The position numbers were made by a program, and so were the translations under genes. Positions 15,759-24,757 of a stretch of 64,000 nt of DNA are shown in pieces. The notes under the pieces are model-generated. The model saw only the letters and a program-made list of their open reading frames with translations. It was not told where the DNA came from and did no database searches. Numbering within the stretch: position 1 is the stretch's first letter; every line of letters begins with the position of its first letter. The DNA is from an uncultured Clostridia bacterium (lineage in GTDB: Bacteria; Bacillota; Clostridia; Christensenellales; CAG-138): the NCBI GenBank assembly GCA_946411635.1, contig CAMKES010000005.1:1-64000 (forward strand). The letters run 5' to 3'.

Positions 15759-17384
15759 ATGAACGAGCATACTCCCGTTTACGTGACCGGGCATAAGAAC
15801 CCGGATACCGATTCGATCGTTTCCGCGATCGGCTACGCGGCGCTGATGAACGCGCTGGGCGACCGGCGATACGTCGCCGCGCGTCTCGGCACGGTCAGCG
15901 ACGAGACCGCGCACATCCTCGAGCGGTTCGGCTTCGAGGCGCCGGAACGGATCTATAACGTCCGCACGCAGGTGCGCGATCTGAACTTCGACCGTCCGCC
16001 GGTGCTGTCGAACGCGGTGACGGTCCGCCGCGCGTGGGAGGCGATCCTGAAGGGCGAGCGCGAACCGGCCGCTCTGCCCGTCGCCGACGAAAACGGACGG
16101 CTGACCGGCATGGTCACGACCGGCGACGTGGCGGCGTTCGATCTCGAATCGTCCGAGAATCCGCGGCTTACCGCGATCCCGCTGTTCAATCTGGTTTCCA
16201 ACCTCGACGGTCAGGTGCGCGGCGGCAGCAGCACGGTCACCGAGCTGTCCGGCGAACTCAAGATCGTCGTTCCGCACGCGGACACGGAGCCGATCCGCTT
16301 CACAAAGGACATGATCGTCGTCACCGGCAACGCGCCGGACGTGATCCGCGCGGCGGTCGAAGCCGGCGTTTCGTGCATCGTGGTCTCGGGCGCGGAGGTC
16401 GACGCGTCGTGCCTTTCGGAATCGTGCAAAACGGTGCTGATCACCACCCCGTGCGACGCGTACCGCGCGGCGCGGCTCGTGATCCAGTCCGTGCCCGTGC
16501 AGCGCATCCTGCCCGAAAAGGAGGTCGTCGCGTTCCGCCTGAACGATTATCTCGACGACGTGCGCGAGCAAACGCTCAAATCCCGCTACCGGAGCTATCC
16601 GATCCTCGACGAGAACGATCGCGTCGCGGGCACGCTCTCCCGGTACCACCTGCTGCGGCCGAACCGCAAGCAGGTCGTGCTCGTGGACCACAACGAGCTC
16701 GCGCAGTCGGTCGACGGACTCAACGAGGCGGAGATCCTCGCGATCATCGACCATCACCGGCTTGCCGACGTGCAGACCGGCGCGCCGATCTACGTGCGCA
16801 ACGAGCCGGTCGGCGCGACCTGCACCATCGTGGCGCAGATGTTCCAGGAGCGCGGCATCATGCCGAACCGCAGCCTTGCGGGACTGCTTGCCGCAGGCAT
16901 CGTGTCCGACACGATCTTTTTCAAGTCGCCGACGGCGACGGAGATCGACCGCCGGATGGCGCAGCGCATGGCGGCGATCGCGGGCGAATCGCTCGACGAG
17001 CTGGGGCGCGACATCTTCACGCCGTCCGCCTCGCACGACGCCGACGCGAAAAAACTCGTGCTGTCCGACTTCAAGCATTTCGTGATCGAGGGTCACAAGC
17101 TCGGCATCGGGCAGATCAGCTGCATCGACTCCGCGGAGCTTCTGAAGCGCCGCGGCGAGTTCCTTTCGATCATGAACGGCGTCAAAGACGAACGCGGCTT
17201 CGACATGGTGCTTCTGATGCTGACCGACGTGCTGCGCGAAGGCACCGTGCTTCTGTGCGTCGGCGACGAAGAAACGGTCGAAGAGGCGTTCAACGTCAAG
17301 ATCAAAGACCACACGGTCTTCCTTCCGGGCGTCCTGTCGCGCAAAAAACAGGTCGTTCCGGCACTATCCGTACTCTGGGGGTAA
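15759..17384 (+). CDS. ppaC: Mn-dependent inorganic pyrophosphatase with CBS and DRTGG domains
   Basis: A 541-residue family II pyrophosphatase of the DHH superfamily. Metal-site motifs are GHKNPDTDS (H12, D16, D18), VDHNE at 309-313 and DHH at 331-333. About 230 residues are inserted between them: CBS motifs (about 75-130 and 250-300) flanking a DRTGG domain (about 135-245), as in nucleotide-regulated CBS-PPases. It hydrolyses pyrophosphate and needs Mn2+ or Co2+. Being divergent from a Mn-riboswitch transporter is a notable functional coincidence. An AGAGGAAAGG site lies upstream. It is followed closely by a kinase gene. Confidence 0.88.
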   Translation: MNEHTPVYVTGHKNPDTDSIVSAIGYAALMNALGDRRYVAARLGTVSDETAHILERFGFEAPERIYNVRTQVRDLNFDRPPVLSNAVTVRRAWEAILKGEREPAALPVADENGRLTGMVTTGDVAAFDLESSENPRLTAIPLFNLVSNLDGQVRGGSSTVTELSGELKIVVPHADTEPIRFTKDMIVVTGNAPDVIRAAVEAGVSCIVVSGAEVDASCLSESCKTVLITTPCDAYRAARLVIQSVPVQRILPEKEVVAFRLNDYLDDVREQTLKSRYRSYPILDENDRVAGTLSRYHLLRPNRKQVVLVDHNELAQSVDGLNEAEILAIIDHHRLADVQTGAPIYVRNEPVGATCTIVAQMFQERGIMPNRSLAGLLAAGIVSDTIFFKSPTATEIDRRMAQRMAAIAGESLDELGRDIFTPSASHDADAKKLVLSDFKHFVIEGHKLGIGQISCIDSAELLKRRGEFLSIMNGVKDERGFDMVLLMLTDVLREGTVLLCVGDEETVEEAFNVKIKDHTVFLPGVLSRKKQVVPALSVLWG

Positions 17385-17389
17385 TTCCT

Positions 17390-19105
17390 ATGCTGATCCG
17401 TATCAACGGCATTCCCGCGGAAGTCGCGACCGGCGAGAGCCTTCTGGACGTCGTACGGCGTCTCGGGCTCGACACGGACAGTCTCAAGACGCGTCCGATC
17501 GCCGCGGACATCGCGGGCGAAGTATTTACGCTGAACTATATCCCGCTGCGGGAAAAGGAGCAGGGCGACACGCCCACGACGTTCCGCATGCGCAAGGCGA
17601 TCCGCAAGGGCGGCGGCGAAGTGACGCTGATCCGCTACGGGGAGAGCCGCGGCCGCGCGATCTATGAGCGCACGCTGATCTACGTGTTCTTCCTTGCGAT
17701 GCGCGAGCTGTATCCGAAGGCGCACGCGAAGGTCAACTACGCCATCGGTCCGGCGCTCGACGTTTCGGTCGACAACGGCGATATCTTCACGCCCGACGAC
17801 GTGGAAACGATCCGCGCGAAGATGCGCGAGATCGTCGACGCCGACTATCCGCTCGTGCGCAAGCGCATGGACATCGACGAGGCGATCCGCTTCTTCGAGC
17901 GCGACGGACAGGACGACAAGGTGCGGCTTCTGAAGTGGCGCCAGTTCACCTATTTCGACGTGTACGTCCACGGCGATTACGTCGACTATTTCTACGGCGA
18001 GATGCTGCCCAGCACCGGCTATGCGAAGGTGTTCGACCTGCAGCACCGGCCCGGCGGGCTGTTCCTGCTGCGTCCGTCGGTCGCCGACGCCGACGTGGCG
18101 ACCCGCTACGTGTATATGCCCAACCTTTCGAAGGTCTTCGCGCGCTCCGACGAGTGGGCGGACCTGATGCACTGCCGCTGCGTCGCCGACCTCAACGACA
18201 TGGTCGAAAACGGCAGCGTGCGCGAGCTGATCCGCGTCAACGAAGCGCTGCACGAGCGGCGGTTCGCAGAGATCGCGACGGAGATCGTCAACCGCGGCGC
18301 GCGCGCCGTGCTGATCGCGGGACCCTCGAGCTCCGGCAAAACGACGAGCGCGAACCGCGTGGCAACGCAGCTCCGCGTGCTCGGCAAGACGCCGATCCTG
18401 CTTTCGCTCGACGATTATTACATCGACCGCAAGTTCATTCAGCCCGACGAGAACGGCGAGATCGACTACGAGCACATCAACATGATCGACGTGCCGCAGT
18501 TCAACCTGGACCTCGAAGCGCTCCTGAACGGCGAACGCGTCGAGATCCCGCATTTCGATTTCAAGACGGGCTCGCGGCAGATGATCGGGCATTTCGTGCA
18601 GCTCGGGGAGAACGCGATGCTGATCATCGAGGGTCTGCACGGACTGAACCCGCAGCTTCTGACCCCGCGCATCGACCGCAGGCTGATCTTCAAGCTGTAC
18701 GTGTCGGCGCTGACGACCCTGAACCTCGACGACCACAACCGCATCCCGACCACGGACGTGCGGCTTCTGAGACGCATGGTGCGCGATTACGAAACGCGCG
18801 GCGCCACGATCGAGCGCACGCTCGGCATGTGGGAAAGCGTCAAGCGCGGCGAACAGCGCTGGATCTTCCCGTATCAGGAAACGGCCGACGAGATCATGAA
18901 CACCTCGCTCGTATACGAGCTTGCCGTGCTGAAAAAGCACATCTACCCGCTGCTGAAGGCGGTCGAGTCGGACAGCCCCTGCTACGACGAGGTCATCAAT
19001 ACGATCAAGTTTTTGAACTACATTTCGGACGCCGCCGTGGAGGACGAGATCCCGCCCACGAGCATTCTCCGGGAATTTGTCGGCGGCAACGCGTTCTATC
19101 GCTGA
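17390..19105 (+). CDS. Nucleoside (uridine-like) kinase with N-terminal TGS-like region
   Basis: A 571-residue protein. The N-terminal 60 residues look like a TGS/ubiquitin-like domain, residues 65-290 resemble the threonyl-tRNA synthetase-type second domain, and a P-loop kinase domain follows with GPSSSGKTTS (311-320) and LSLDDYYIDR after it, as in uridine/phosphoribulokinase-type kinases. This long architecture is common in Firmicutes and annotated only as nucleoside kinase; its true substrate is uncertain. It starts 5 bp after the pyrophosphatase stop codon. The in-frame extension upstream overlaps that gene and is rejected. Confidence 0.8.
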   Translation: MLIRINGIPAEVATGESLLDVVRRLGLDTDSLKTRPIAADIAGEVFTLNYIPLREKEQGDTPTTFRMRKAIRKGGGEVTLIRYGESRGRAIYERTLIYVFFLAMRELYPKAHAKVNYAIGPALDVSVDNGDIFTPDDVETIRAKMREIVDADYPLVRKRMDIDEAIRFFERDGQDDKVRLLKWRQFTYFDVYVHGDYVDYFYGEMLPSTGYAKVFDLQHRPGGLFLLRPSVADADVATRYVYMPNLSKVFARSDEWADLMHCRCVADLNDMVENGSVRELIRVNEALHERRFAEIATEIVNRGARAVLIAGPSSSGKTTSANRVATQLRVLGKTPILLSLDDYYIDRKFIQPDENGEIDYEHINMIDVPQFNLDLEALLNGERVEIPHFDFKTGSRQMIGHFVQLGENAMLIIEGLHGLNPQLLTPRIDRRLIFKLYVSALTTLNLDDHNRIPTTDVRLLRRMVRDYETRGATIERTLGMWESVKRGEQRWIFPYQETADEIMNTSLVYELAVLKKHIYPLLKAVESDSPCYDEVINTIKFLNYISDAAVEDEIPPTSILREFVGGNAFYR

Positions 19106-19114
19106 GGAGGGACC

Positions 19115-20218
19115 ATGCGCAATACGATCGGTAAACTGCTGGTGATCTTCGCCGTGCTGATCCTGCTGTTCTCGGCGGCGTTTCAGACGGTCGCGCTGAT
19201 CCTCCGCGATACGGGCTATATCGAACAGAAATACCGCGAGCTGAACGTCGGCGAAACGATGGAGCAGAAGATGAGCACGCCGGACCTTGCCGGCGCGACG
19301 GAGGCCCTGCTCGACTATATGCGCGGCGAACGCCCGAACATCAAATACGCCGCGCGCGTGAACGGCGCGGAGCTGCCGAACATCTTCTATCACGAGAGGG
19401 AGATCGTCCACATGGCCGAGGTGCAGACGCTCTGGCTCGGACTCGACGGGTTCTCGCGCTACGGCGCGATCGCCGCGGGCGTCATGCTGATCGCCGGGAT
19501 CATCCTGCCCGAAAAGGGCAAGCGCCGTCCGGTGCTCGCGAACGGCATGTTCTGGGCGTGCGGCATTTTCGGCGGCGTGATGGTGTTCTTCGGGATCTGG
19601 GCGCTGCTCGACTTTTCGAGCTTCTGGACCGTGTTCCACTTCCTGATCTTCCCGGCGTCGCTGTTCCAGTTCCTGTCCGCCGGCGCGTCGCAGGCGGCGC
19701 TCAACGAGCTGAACTGGATGATGCCGTCCGACAGCATCATGGTCAATATGCTGACCCCGATCTTCCCGTCGCTCGTGCTGCGCTGCGCGATCGCCGTCGC
19801 CGCGGAGGTCGGCGTCGTGGCGCTGATCGCGGTCGTGATCCGCTTCGCCTGGCGCAAAGCCGAAAAGAAACCGTCCCCGATCGCGGACGTCGTCGTCATC
19901 GAGCATGACGAAAACGAGCCCGTGCCGATCGAAGGACCGGACCTCGTGCTCGCGCACAAGCTGCGCAACGCGCCGGTGAGTAAGCGCGAGGAGCTTCTTC
20001 GCCGCGCGCAGAACGGCGAACCGTTCGACGGAACGGCTCCCGAGCCGCCGGAGGCGGCAGAGCCCCCCGCGCAGGAGAGCCGGAATCCGGAGGAGGAACC
20101 GGCCCCGGCGGAAGATCCCGTACTTTCGGAGGAACCGCTCGACGGGACGGCTCCCGAGCCGCCGGAGGCGGCAGAGTCCCCCGCACGGGAGAACCGGGAT
20201 CCGGAGGAGCAGGCATGA
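19115..20218 (+). CDS. DUF1461-family integral membrane protein with repetitive acidic tail
   Basis: A 367-residue protein with a first membrane segment at about 7-30, a roughly 85-residue outside region, and three further hydrophobic segments (about 115-132, 142-165, 230-250). The motif FWTVFHFLIFPASLFQF and the FP after it are typical of the DUF1461/TIGR01906 family, whose function is unknown. The cytoplasmic tail from about 265 is rich in Glu and Pro and contains two copies of a GTAPEPPEAAE unit. It is operonic with the kinase (9 bp gap) and overlaps tsaD by 4 bp. Confidence 0.65.
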   Translation: MRNTIGKLLVIFAVLILLFSAAFQTVALILRDTGYIEQKYRELNVGETMEQKMSTPDLAGATEALLDYMRGERPNIKYAARVNGAELPNIFYHEREIVHMAEVQTLWLGLDGFSRYGAIAAGVMLIAGIILPEKGKRRPVLANGMFWACGIFGGVMVFFGIWALLDFSSFWTVFHFLIFPASLFQFLSAGASQAALNELNWMMPSDSIMVNMLTPIFPSLVLRCAIAVAAEVGVVALIAVVIRFAWRKAEKKPSPIADVVVIEHDENEPVPIEGPDLVLAHKLRNAPVSKREELLRRAQNGEPFDGTAPEPPEAAEPPAQESRNPEEEPAPAEDPVLSEEPLDGTAPEPPEAAESPARENRDPEEQA

Positions 20219-21267
20219 GCTACGATGCGATCGCCGCGGAAAAACAGGCGGCGCTGATCGAACGCGGCCGCGCGACGGTGCTTGCGATCGAGACCTCGTG
20301 CGACGAAACGGCGTGCGCGATCGTAAAAGACGGGCGCGAGGTGCTTTCGAACGTCGTGCACACGCAGATCCCGCTGCATCGGAAGTACGGCGGCGTCGTG
20401 CCGGAGCTTGCGAGCCGCAATCACGTGGAGCGCATCGGCGCGGTCGTCGAAAAGGCGCTTGCCGACGCGAATATGACGCTTTCGGACGTCGACGCGGTCG
20501 CGGTCACGTGCGGACCGGGGCTGGTCGGCGCGCTGCTGGTCGGCGTGAGCTACGCAAAGGGTCTTGCGCTCGCCGCGAACCTGCCGCTGATCGGCACGAA
20601 TCATATTCTGGGGCACATCGCCGCGAACTATCTGACGTTTCCGGACCTTACGCCGCCGTTCACCTGCCTCGTCGCGTCCGGCGGGCACAGCCACATCGTG
20701 CGCGTGGAGGATTACGACCGCTGCACGCTGATCGGCCGCACGCGCGACGACGCGGCGGGCGAGGCGTTCGACAAGGTCGCGCGCGTTCTGGGACTGCCGT
20801 ATCCGGGCGGACCGGAGCTTGAAAAGCTCGCGAAGGAGGGCGATCCGAAGGCGTTCCGCTTCCGCTCCGCGTTCAATGAACGCGAGGACGAATTCGATAT
20901 GAGCTTTTCGGGGCTCAAGACCGCGGTCATCAACGTGCTGCACACCGCCGAACAGCGCGGCGAAGCCGTGAACCGCGCGGACGTGGCGGCAAGCTTTCAG
21001 CGCGAGGTCGTTTCGATCCTGTCGGACAAGGCGGTCCGCGCCGCGAACGATACGCTCGCGCTTGCGGGCGGCGTTTCCGCAAACGCCGCGCTGCGGGACA
21101 TGCTCGCGCAAAAGTCGAAAAAGAAGGGGATCCGCTTCTGCTGTCCCGATTTCAAATACTGCACCGACAATGCCGCGATGATCGGCAGCGCGGGCTTCTA
21201 CCTTCTGATGAAGGGACATCGCGCAGGGCTCGATCTGAACGCCACGCCGTATCTCTCCGTTGTATAA
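20215..21267 (+). CDS. tsaD: tRNA N6-adenosine threonylcarbamoyltransferase
   Basis: A 350-residue protein of the Kae1/TsaD family: AIETSCDET at 24-32, metal ligands H130 and H134 in NHILGH, SGGHSH, and the ATP-binding ALAGGVSAN region. It completes t6A synthesis at position 37 of ANN-decoding tRNAs using TsaC-made threonylcarbamoyl-AMP. The first 20 residues are an extension over the usual start. The ATGA overlap with the upstream gene and the GGAGGAGCAGG site support the ATG at 20215. Confidence 0.93.
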   Translation: MSYDAIAAEKQAALIERGRATVLAIETSCDETACAIVKDGREVLSNVVHTQIPLHRKYGGVVPELASRNHVERIGAVVEKALADANMTLSDVDAVAVTCGPGLVGALLVGVSYAKGLALAANLPLIGTNHILGHIAANYLTFPDLTPPFTCLVASGGHSHIVRVEDYDRCTLIGRTRDDAAGEAFDKVARVLGLPYPGGPELEKLAKEGDPKAFRFRSAFNEREDEFDMSFSGLKTAVINVLHTAEQRGEAVNRADVAASFQREVVSILSDKAVRAANDTLALAGGVSANAALRDMLAQKSKKKGIRFCCPDFKYCTDNAAMIGSAGFYLLMKGHRAGLDLNATPYLSVV

Positions 21268-21271
21268 AAGT

Positions 21272-22705
21272 ATGAAGAAGACCGGAAGAAACGAAATCAA
21301 TATGCTGGAAGGACCTTTGCTCGGCAAGGTCTTTCTGTTTGCGCTGCCGCTGATGGCGACGAACCTTCTGCAGATGCTGTACAACGCGGCCGACATGATC
21401 ATTGCCGGCATGTCCGGCGTGGAGGGCGCGATCGGAGCGATCGGCACCTGCGGCGCGATGATCAACCTGATCCTGAACATCTTCTCCGGCTTTGCGATCG
21501 GCACGAACGTCGTCGTCGCGCGCAACATCGGCAGGGGCGACGAGGACGCCACCTCGCGCGCGGTGCATACGTCGCTCGTGATGGCGCTGCTGTTCGGCGG
21601 GATCTGCACGGCGGTGGGGCTGTTTATCTCGCGTCCGCTCTTAAGGCTTCTGGGCGACGAGGGGCACATCCTCGATCTTGCGTCGCTGTACACGCGCATC
21701 TATTTCTGCGGCACGCCGTTCCTGGCGGTCTCGAACTATATGATCGCGATCCTCCGCGCAAAGGGCGACACGCGCACGCCGCTGTACGTGCTGACCGGCA
21801 CGGGGCTTCTGAACGTCGGCATGAACCTCTTTTTCGTGCTCGTGCTGAAGATGTCGGTCGACGGCGTCGCCTACGCCACGCTGATCGCGAACGCGATGAA
21901 CGTGCTGATCCTCGGCATCGTCATGATCCGCGACACGGGCTGGTGCCGCCTGGTTCTGAAAAAGCTTCGCGTGGACCGCGCCGCCATGCGCGACATCCTG
22001 CGCGACGGTCTGCCCGCGGGCGTGCAGGGCGCGCTGTTCTCGCTGTCCAATATGCTGATCCAGAGCACGATCATCGGGCTCAACAACGCCGCCTGTCCCG
22101 GCGGGTCCGCGGTCATCGACGGCAACGCCGCCGCAACGAACCTCGAGGGCTTCGCGTACGTCGCCACGAACTCGGTGTATCAGGCGTCCGTCACGTTCAC
22201 GAGCCAGCACCACGGCGCGCGCAAGTACAAGCGCGTCGGCTCCGTCATGCGCTGCTGCTATTTCGTGACCGCGCTCGTCGCGCTCGCGTGCACCGCGATC
22301 CTGCTGATCTTCCGCGAGCCGCTGCTGCACCTGTACATCGGCAAGGCGGCGCAGCATCCGGAGGCGTACCGCATCGCGACCGAGACCGCGTACACGCGCT
22401 TCTACGTCAACGTCGCGCCGTACGTGACGCTCGCGTTCATGGAGGTCGGCTCGGGCGTGCTGCGCGGGCTCGGCAAGTCCACGCTGTCCACGGTCATTTC
22501 GCTGCTCGGCTCGTGCGCGTTCCGGCTCCTCTGGATCTATCTCATCTTCCCGCTGTGGCCGACGCTCACGATGGTTTATCTCAGCTATCCGATCTCCTGG
22601 ACGCTGACCGCCGCGACGCACTTCACCGTTTCGATGATCGTGCGAAAGCGCTATATGCGGATGTATCCGGAACCGCCCGCCGTTTCGGATGACGCGTTCG
22701 CATGA
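21272..22705 (+). CDS. MATE-family efflux transporter
   Basis: A 477-residue protein with about twelve hydrophobic segments in two similar halves, starting with the typical LEGPLLGKVFLFALPLMATNLLQ. It is expected to export cationic compounds by Na+ or H+ antiport. The ATG at 21272 lies 4 bp after the tsaD stop codon. No good ribosome binding site precedes it, so expression may depend on coupling; a second ATG at 21302 is possible. Confidence 0.85.
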   Translation: MKKTGRNEINMLEGPLLGKVFLFALPLMATNLLQMLYNAADMIIAGMSGVEGAIGAIGTCGAMINLILNIFSGFAIGTNVVVARNIGRGDEDATSRAVHTSLVMALLFGGICTAVGLFISRPLLRLLGDEGHILDLASLYTRIYFCGTPFLAVSNYMIAILRAKGDTRTPLYVLTGTGLLNVGMNLFFVLVLKMSVDGVAYATLIANAMNVLILGIVMIRDTGWCRLVLKKLRVDRAAMRDILRDGLPAGVQGALFSLSNMLIQSTIIGLNNAACPGGSAVIDGNAAATNLEGFAYVATNSVYQASVTFTSQHHGARKYKRVGSVMRCCYFVTALVALACTAILLIFREPLLHLYIGKAAQHPEAYRIATETAYTRFYVNVAPYVTLAFMEVGSGVLRGLGKSTLSTVISLLGSCAFRLLWIYLIFPLWPTLTMVYLSYPISWTLTAATHFTVSMIVRKRYMRMYPEPPAVSDDAFA

Positions 22706-22716
22706 TCCCAACGAAA

Positions 22717-22747
22717 AAAACGCCCCCGGAATGTCCGGGGGCGTTTT
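22717..22747 (+). terminator. Bidirectional terminator between MATE and htpG genes
   Basis: A perfect 14-bp stem (22717-22730 with 22734-22747) with a 3-nt loop. T-runs occur on both sides, serving the two convergent genes. Confidence 0.85.
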
Positions 22748-22759
22748 CATCTTCGGGAT

Positions 22760-24622
22760 TTACATCAGCTTCAAAACCGATTCCGCGAACGCGGCGGGAT
22801 CGTCGAGCGGCAGTCCCGCGACGAGCGTCGCCTGCGCCAGCAGCAGCTCGGCGTATTCCTTGAGCCTGTCGTCGTCGAGACCGGCGAGCTTTGCGTAGAC
22901 CGGATGCTCCGGGTTCAGCTCGAGCGTGAACGTGATCGGGAGCGACTTGCCGTTCGGAAGCTGGCGAAGCACCTTGTACATCTCGACGCTCATGCCCTCG
23001 TCGCCCGCAAGACACGCGGCGGCGCTTTTCAGACGGTCGGTAAGCTTCACGTCGCGCACCTTGTCGCCCAGCGCGGTCCTGATGCGGTCCAGCAGCGGCT
23101 TTTCTTTTTCCGCGCGGGTTTCGAGTTCCTTTTTCTGCTCCTCGGTATTGAGGTCGAGATCGGGATCGCTGACCGAACGGAACGGCTTTTCCTGATACGA
23201 TTCGAGCACGCGGAGCGCAAACTCGTCCACGTCCTCGGTCAGGCACAGGATGTCGTAGCCCATGTCCGCCACGCGCTCCGCCTGCGGCAGCTTTTTGACC
23301 TGAGAAAGCGTGTCGCCTGCGGCGTAATAGATGTGCTTCTGCGCTTCGGGCATCGCGTCGACGTATTCCTTCAGCGTGACGAGCTTATCTTCTTTGCGCG
23401 AGAAGAACAGCAGCGTGTCCTTGAGAAAGTCCTTGTTCGCGCCGAACTTGTCGTACACGCCGAACTTCAGCGTGCGGCCGAATGCCTTGAAGAACGATTC
23501 GTACGCCTCGCGCTCCTCGCGCTGCATGCGCAAAAGCTCCGCGAGGATCTTCTTTTTGAGGTTGTTCGCGATGGCGGAAAGCTGCCGGTCGTGCTGCAGC
23601 ATCTCGCGCGAGATGTTCAGCGACAGGTCGGGGGAGTCCACGAGCCCCTGCACGAAGTTGAAGTACTCCGGCAGCAGCTCCTCGCAGTGCTCCATGATCA
23701 TGACGCCGTTCGCGTACAGCTTCAGCCCGCGCTTATAGTCCTTCGAATGGAAATCGAACGGCGGGTTCTTCGGGATGAACAGCAGCGCCGTGTAGGAAAG
23801 CATGCCCTCGGCGTTGACGTGCAGCGTCGCGGCCGGATCCTCGTAATCACGGAACGCGTCGCGGTAGAACTGCGCGTACTGCTCCCCGGTGATCTCGCTC
23901 TTGTTCTTGCGCCACAGCGGGACCTGACTGTTCAGCGTCTTGTCCTCGACGACCGTTTCGTATTCGTCGCTGCCTTCCTTTTTGCGCGAGCGCTCGACCT
24001 GCATCATGATCGGATAGCGCACGTAGTCGCTGTACTTTTTGACGAGGCTTTCGAGCCGGTAGGGCTCGAGGAACTCGCCGTAGCTTTCCTCCTCGCCGTC
24101 GTCCTTTAAGGTCAGCACGATCTTCGTGCCGATCGGCTCGTACGCGCACGGCTTCACGGTGTAGCCGTCCTCGCCCTCGGATTCCCAGACCGCGGGCTCT
24201 TCGCCCTCTTTATGCGAATAGACCGTGACCTTCTTCGCGACCATGAACGCCGCGTAGAAGCCGACGCCGAACTTGCCGATGATGTCCACGTCCTCGGCGT
24301 CCGCATGTTCCGCGCGGAACGCCTGCGTGCCGCTTTTGGCGATCGTGCCGAGGTTGCTTTCAAGCTCCGCCGCGTTCATGCCGCAGCCGTTGTCGGTGAT
24401 CGTGAGCGTGCGCGCGTCCCTGTTCGGCTCGAGCCGGATCTCAAACGCCGACTTGTCCACGCCGGTCTCGCCGCGCTGCATGGCGGCGTAATAGCGCTTG
24501 TCGATCGCGTCCGACGCGTTGGAAATCAGCTCGCGCAGAAAGATCTCGCGATGGGTATAGATGGAATGGATCATCAGATCCAGCAGTTTCTTCGATTCCG
24601 TTTTGAATTGTTTCTTGCTCAT
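22760..24622 (-). CDS. htpG: Hsp90-family chaperone HtpG
   Basis: A 620-residue Hsp90. The GHKL ATPase domain contains ELISNASDAIDK (about 30-41), DNGCGMN (about 77-83) and IGKFGVGFYAAFM (about 110-122), followed by middle and C-terminal dimerisation domains of the expected length. It folds and stabilises client proteins with ATP. The gene has its own promoter with a CIRCE operator between promoter and start, so HrcA control is likely. The AGGCGAG site precedes the ATG. Confidence 0.95.
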   Translation of the reverse strand: MSKKQFKTESKKLLDLMIHSIYTHREIFLRELISNASDAIDKRYYAAMQRGETGVDKSAFEIRLEPNRDARTLTITDNGCGMNAAELESNLGTIAKSGTQAFRAEHADAEDVDIIGKFGVGFYAAFMVAKKVTVYSHKEGEEPAVWESEGEDGYTVKPCAYEPIGTKIVLTLKDDGEEESYGEFLEPYRLESLVKKYSDYVRYPIMMQVERSRKKEGSDEYETVVEDKTLNSQVPLWRKNKSEITGEQYAQFYRDAFRDYEDPAATLHVNAEGMLSYTALLFIPKNPPFDFHSKDYKRGLKLYANGVMIMEHCEELLPEYFNFVQGLVDSPDLSLNISREMLQHDRQLSAIANNLKKKILAELLRMQREEREAYESFFKAFGRTLKFGVYDKFGANKDFLKDTLLFFSRKEDKLVTLKEYVDAMPEAQKHIYYAAGDTLSQVKKLPQAERVADMGYDILCLTEDVDEFALRVLESYQEKPFRSVSDPDLDLNTEEQKKELETRAEKEKPLLDRIRTALGDKVRDVKLTDRLKSAAACLAGDEGMSVEMYKVLRQLPNGKSLPITFTLELNPEHPVYAKLAGLDDDRLKEYAELLLAQATLVAGLPLDDPAAFAESVLKLM

Positions 24623-24643
24623 GTTCTCGCCTCGAAATTCGTT

Positions 24644-24670
24644 TTAGCACTCTCATCCTTCGAGTGCCAA
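24644..24670. promoter_or_regulatory. CIRCE element (HrcA operator) upstream of htpG
   Basis: TTAGCACTC (24644-24652), a 9-bp spacer and GAGTGCCAA (24662-24670): 17 of 18 bases of the CIRCE consensus TTAGCACTC-N9-GAGTGCTAA. It lies just downstream of the predicted htpG start of transcription. Confidence 0.93.
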
Positions 24671-24674
24671 GCAC

Positions 24675-24703
24675 ATGATAGCGCGAACCGAAAGAAAAAG
24701 CAA
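24675..24703 (-). promoter_or_regulatory. htpG promoter
   Basis: On the minus strand TTGCTT (24698-24703), a 17-bp spacer and TATCAT (24675-24680). The -35 box sits inside the tspO terminator stem. Confidence 0.65.
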
Positions 24704-24726
24704 GCCCTCCGGCGGAGAGTTTGCTT
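24691..24726 (-). terminator. tspO terminator
   Basis: A 13-bp stem with one mismatch and one wobble (24698-24710 with 24714-24726), then TTTTTCTTT on the minus strand (24697-24689). Confidence 0.65.
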
Positions 24727-24757
24727 TCTTGCCACAATCCGGAACGTCCGAACCGCG

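Noticed and set aside
16034..17389. N-terminal extension of the nucleoside kinase frame across the pyrophosphatase gene
   Set aside because: It is the +2 shadow of the pyrophosphatase gene with Arg-rich nonsense composition; the kinase starts at 17390.
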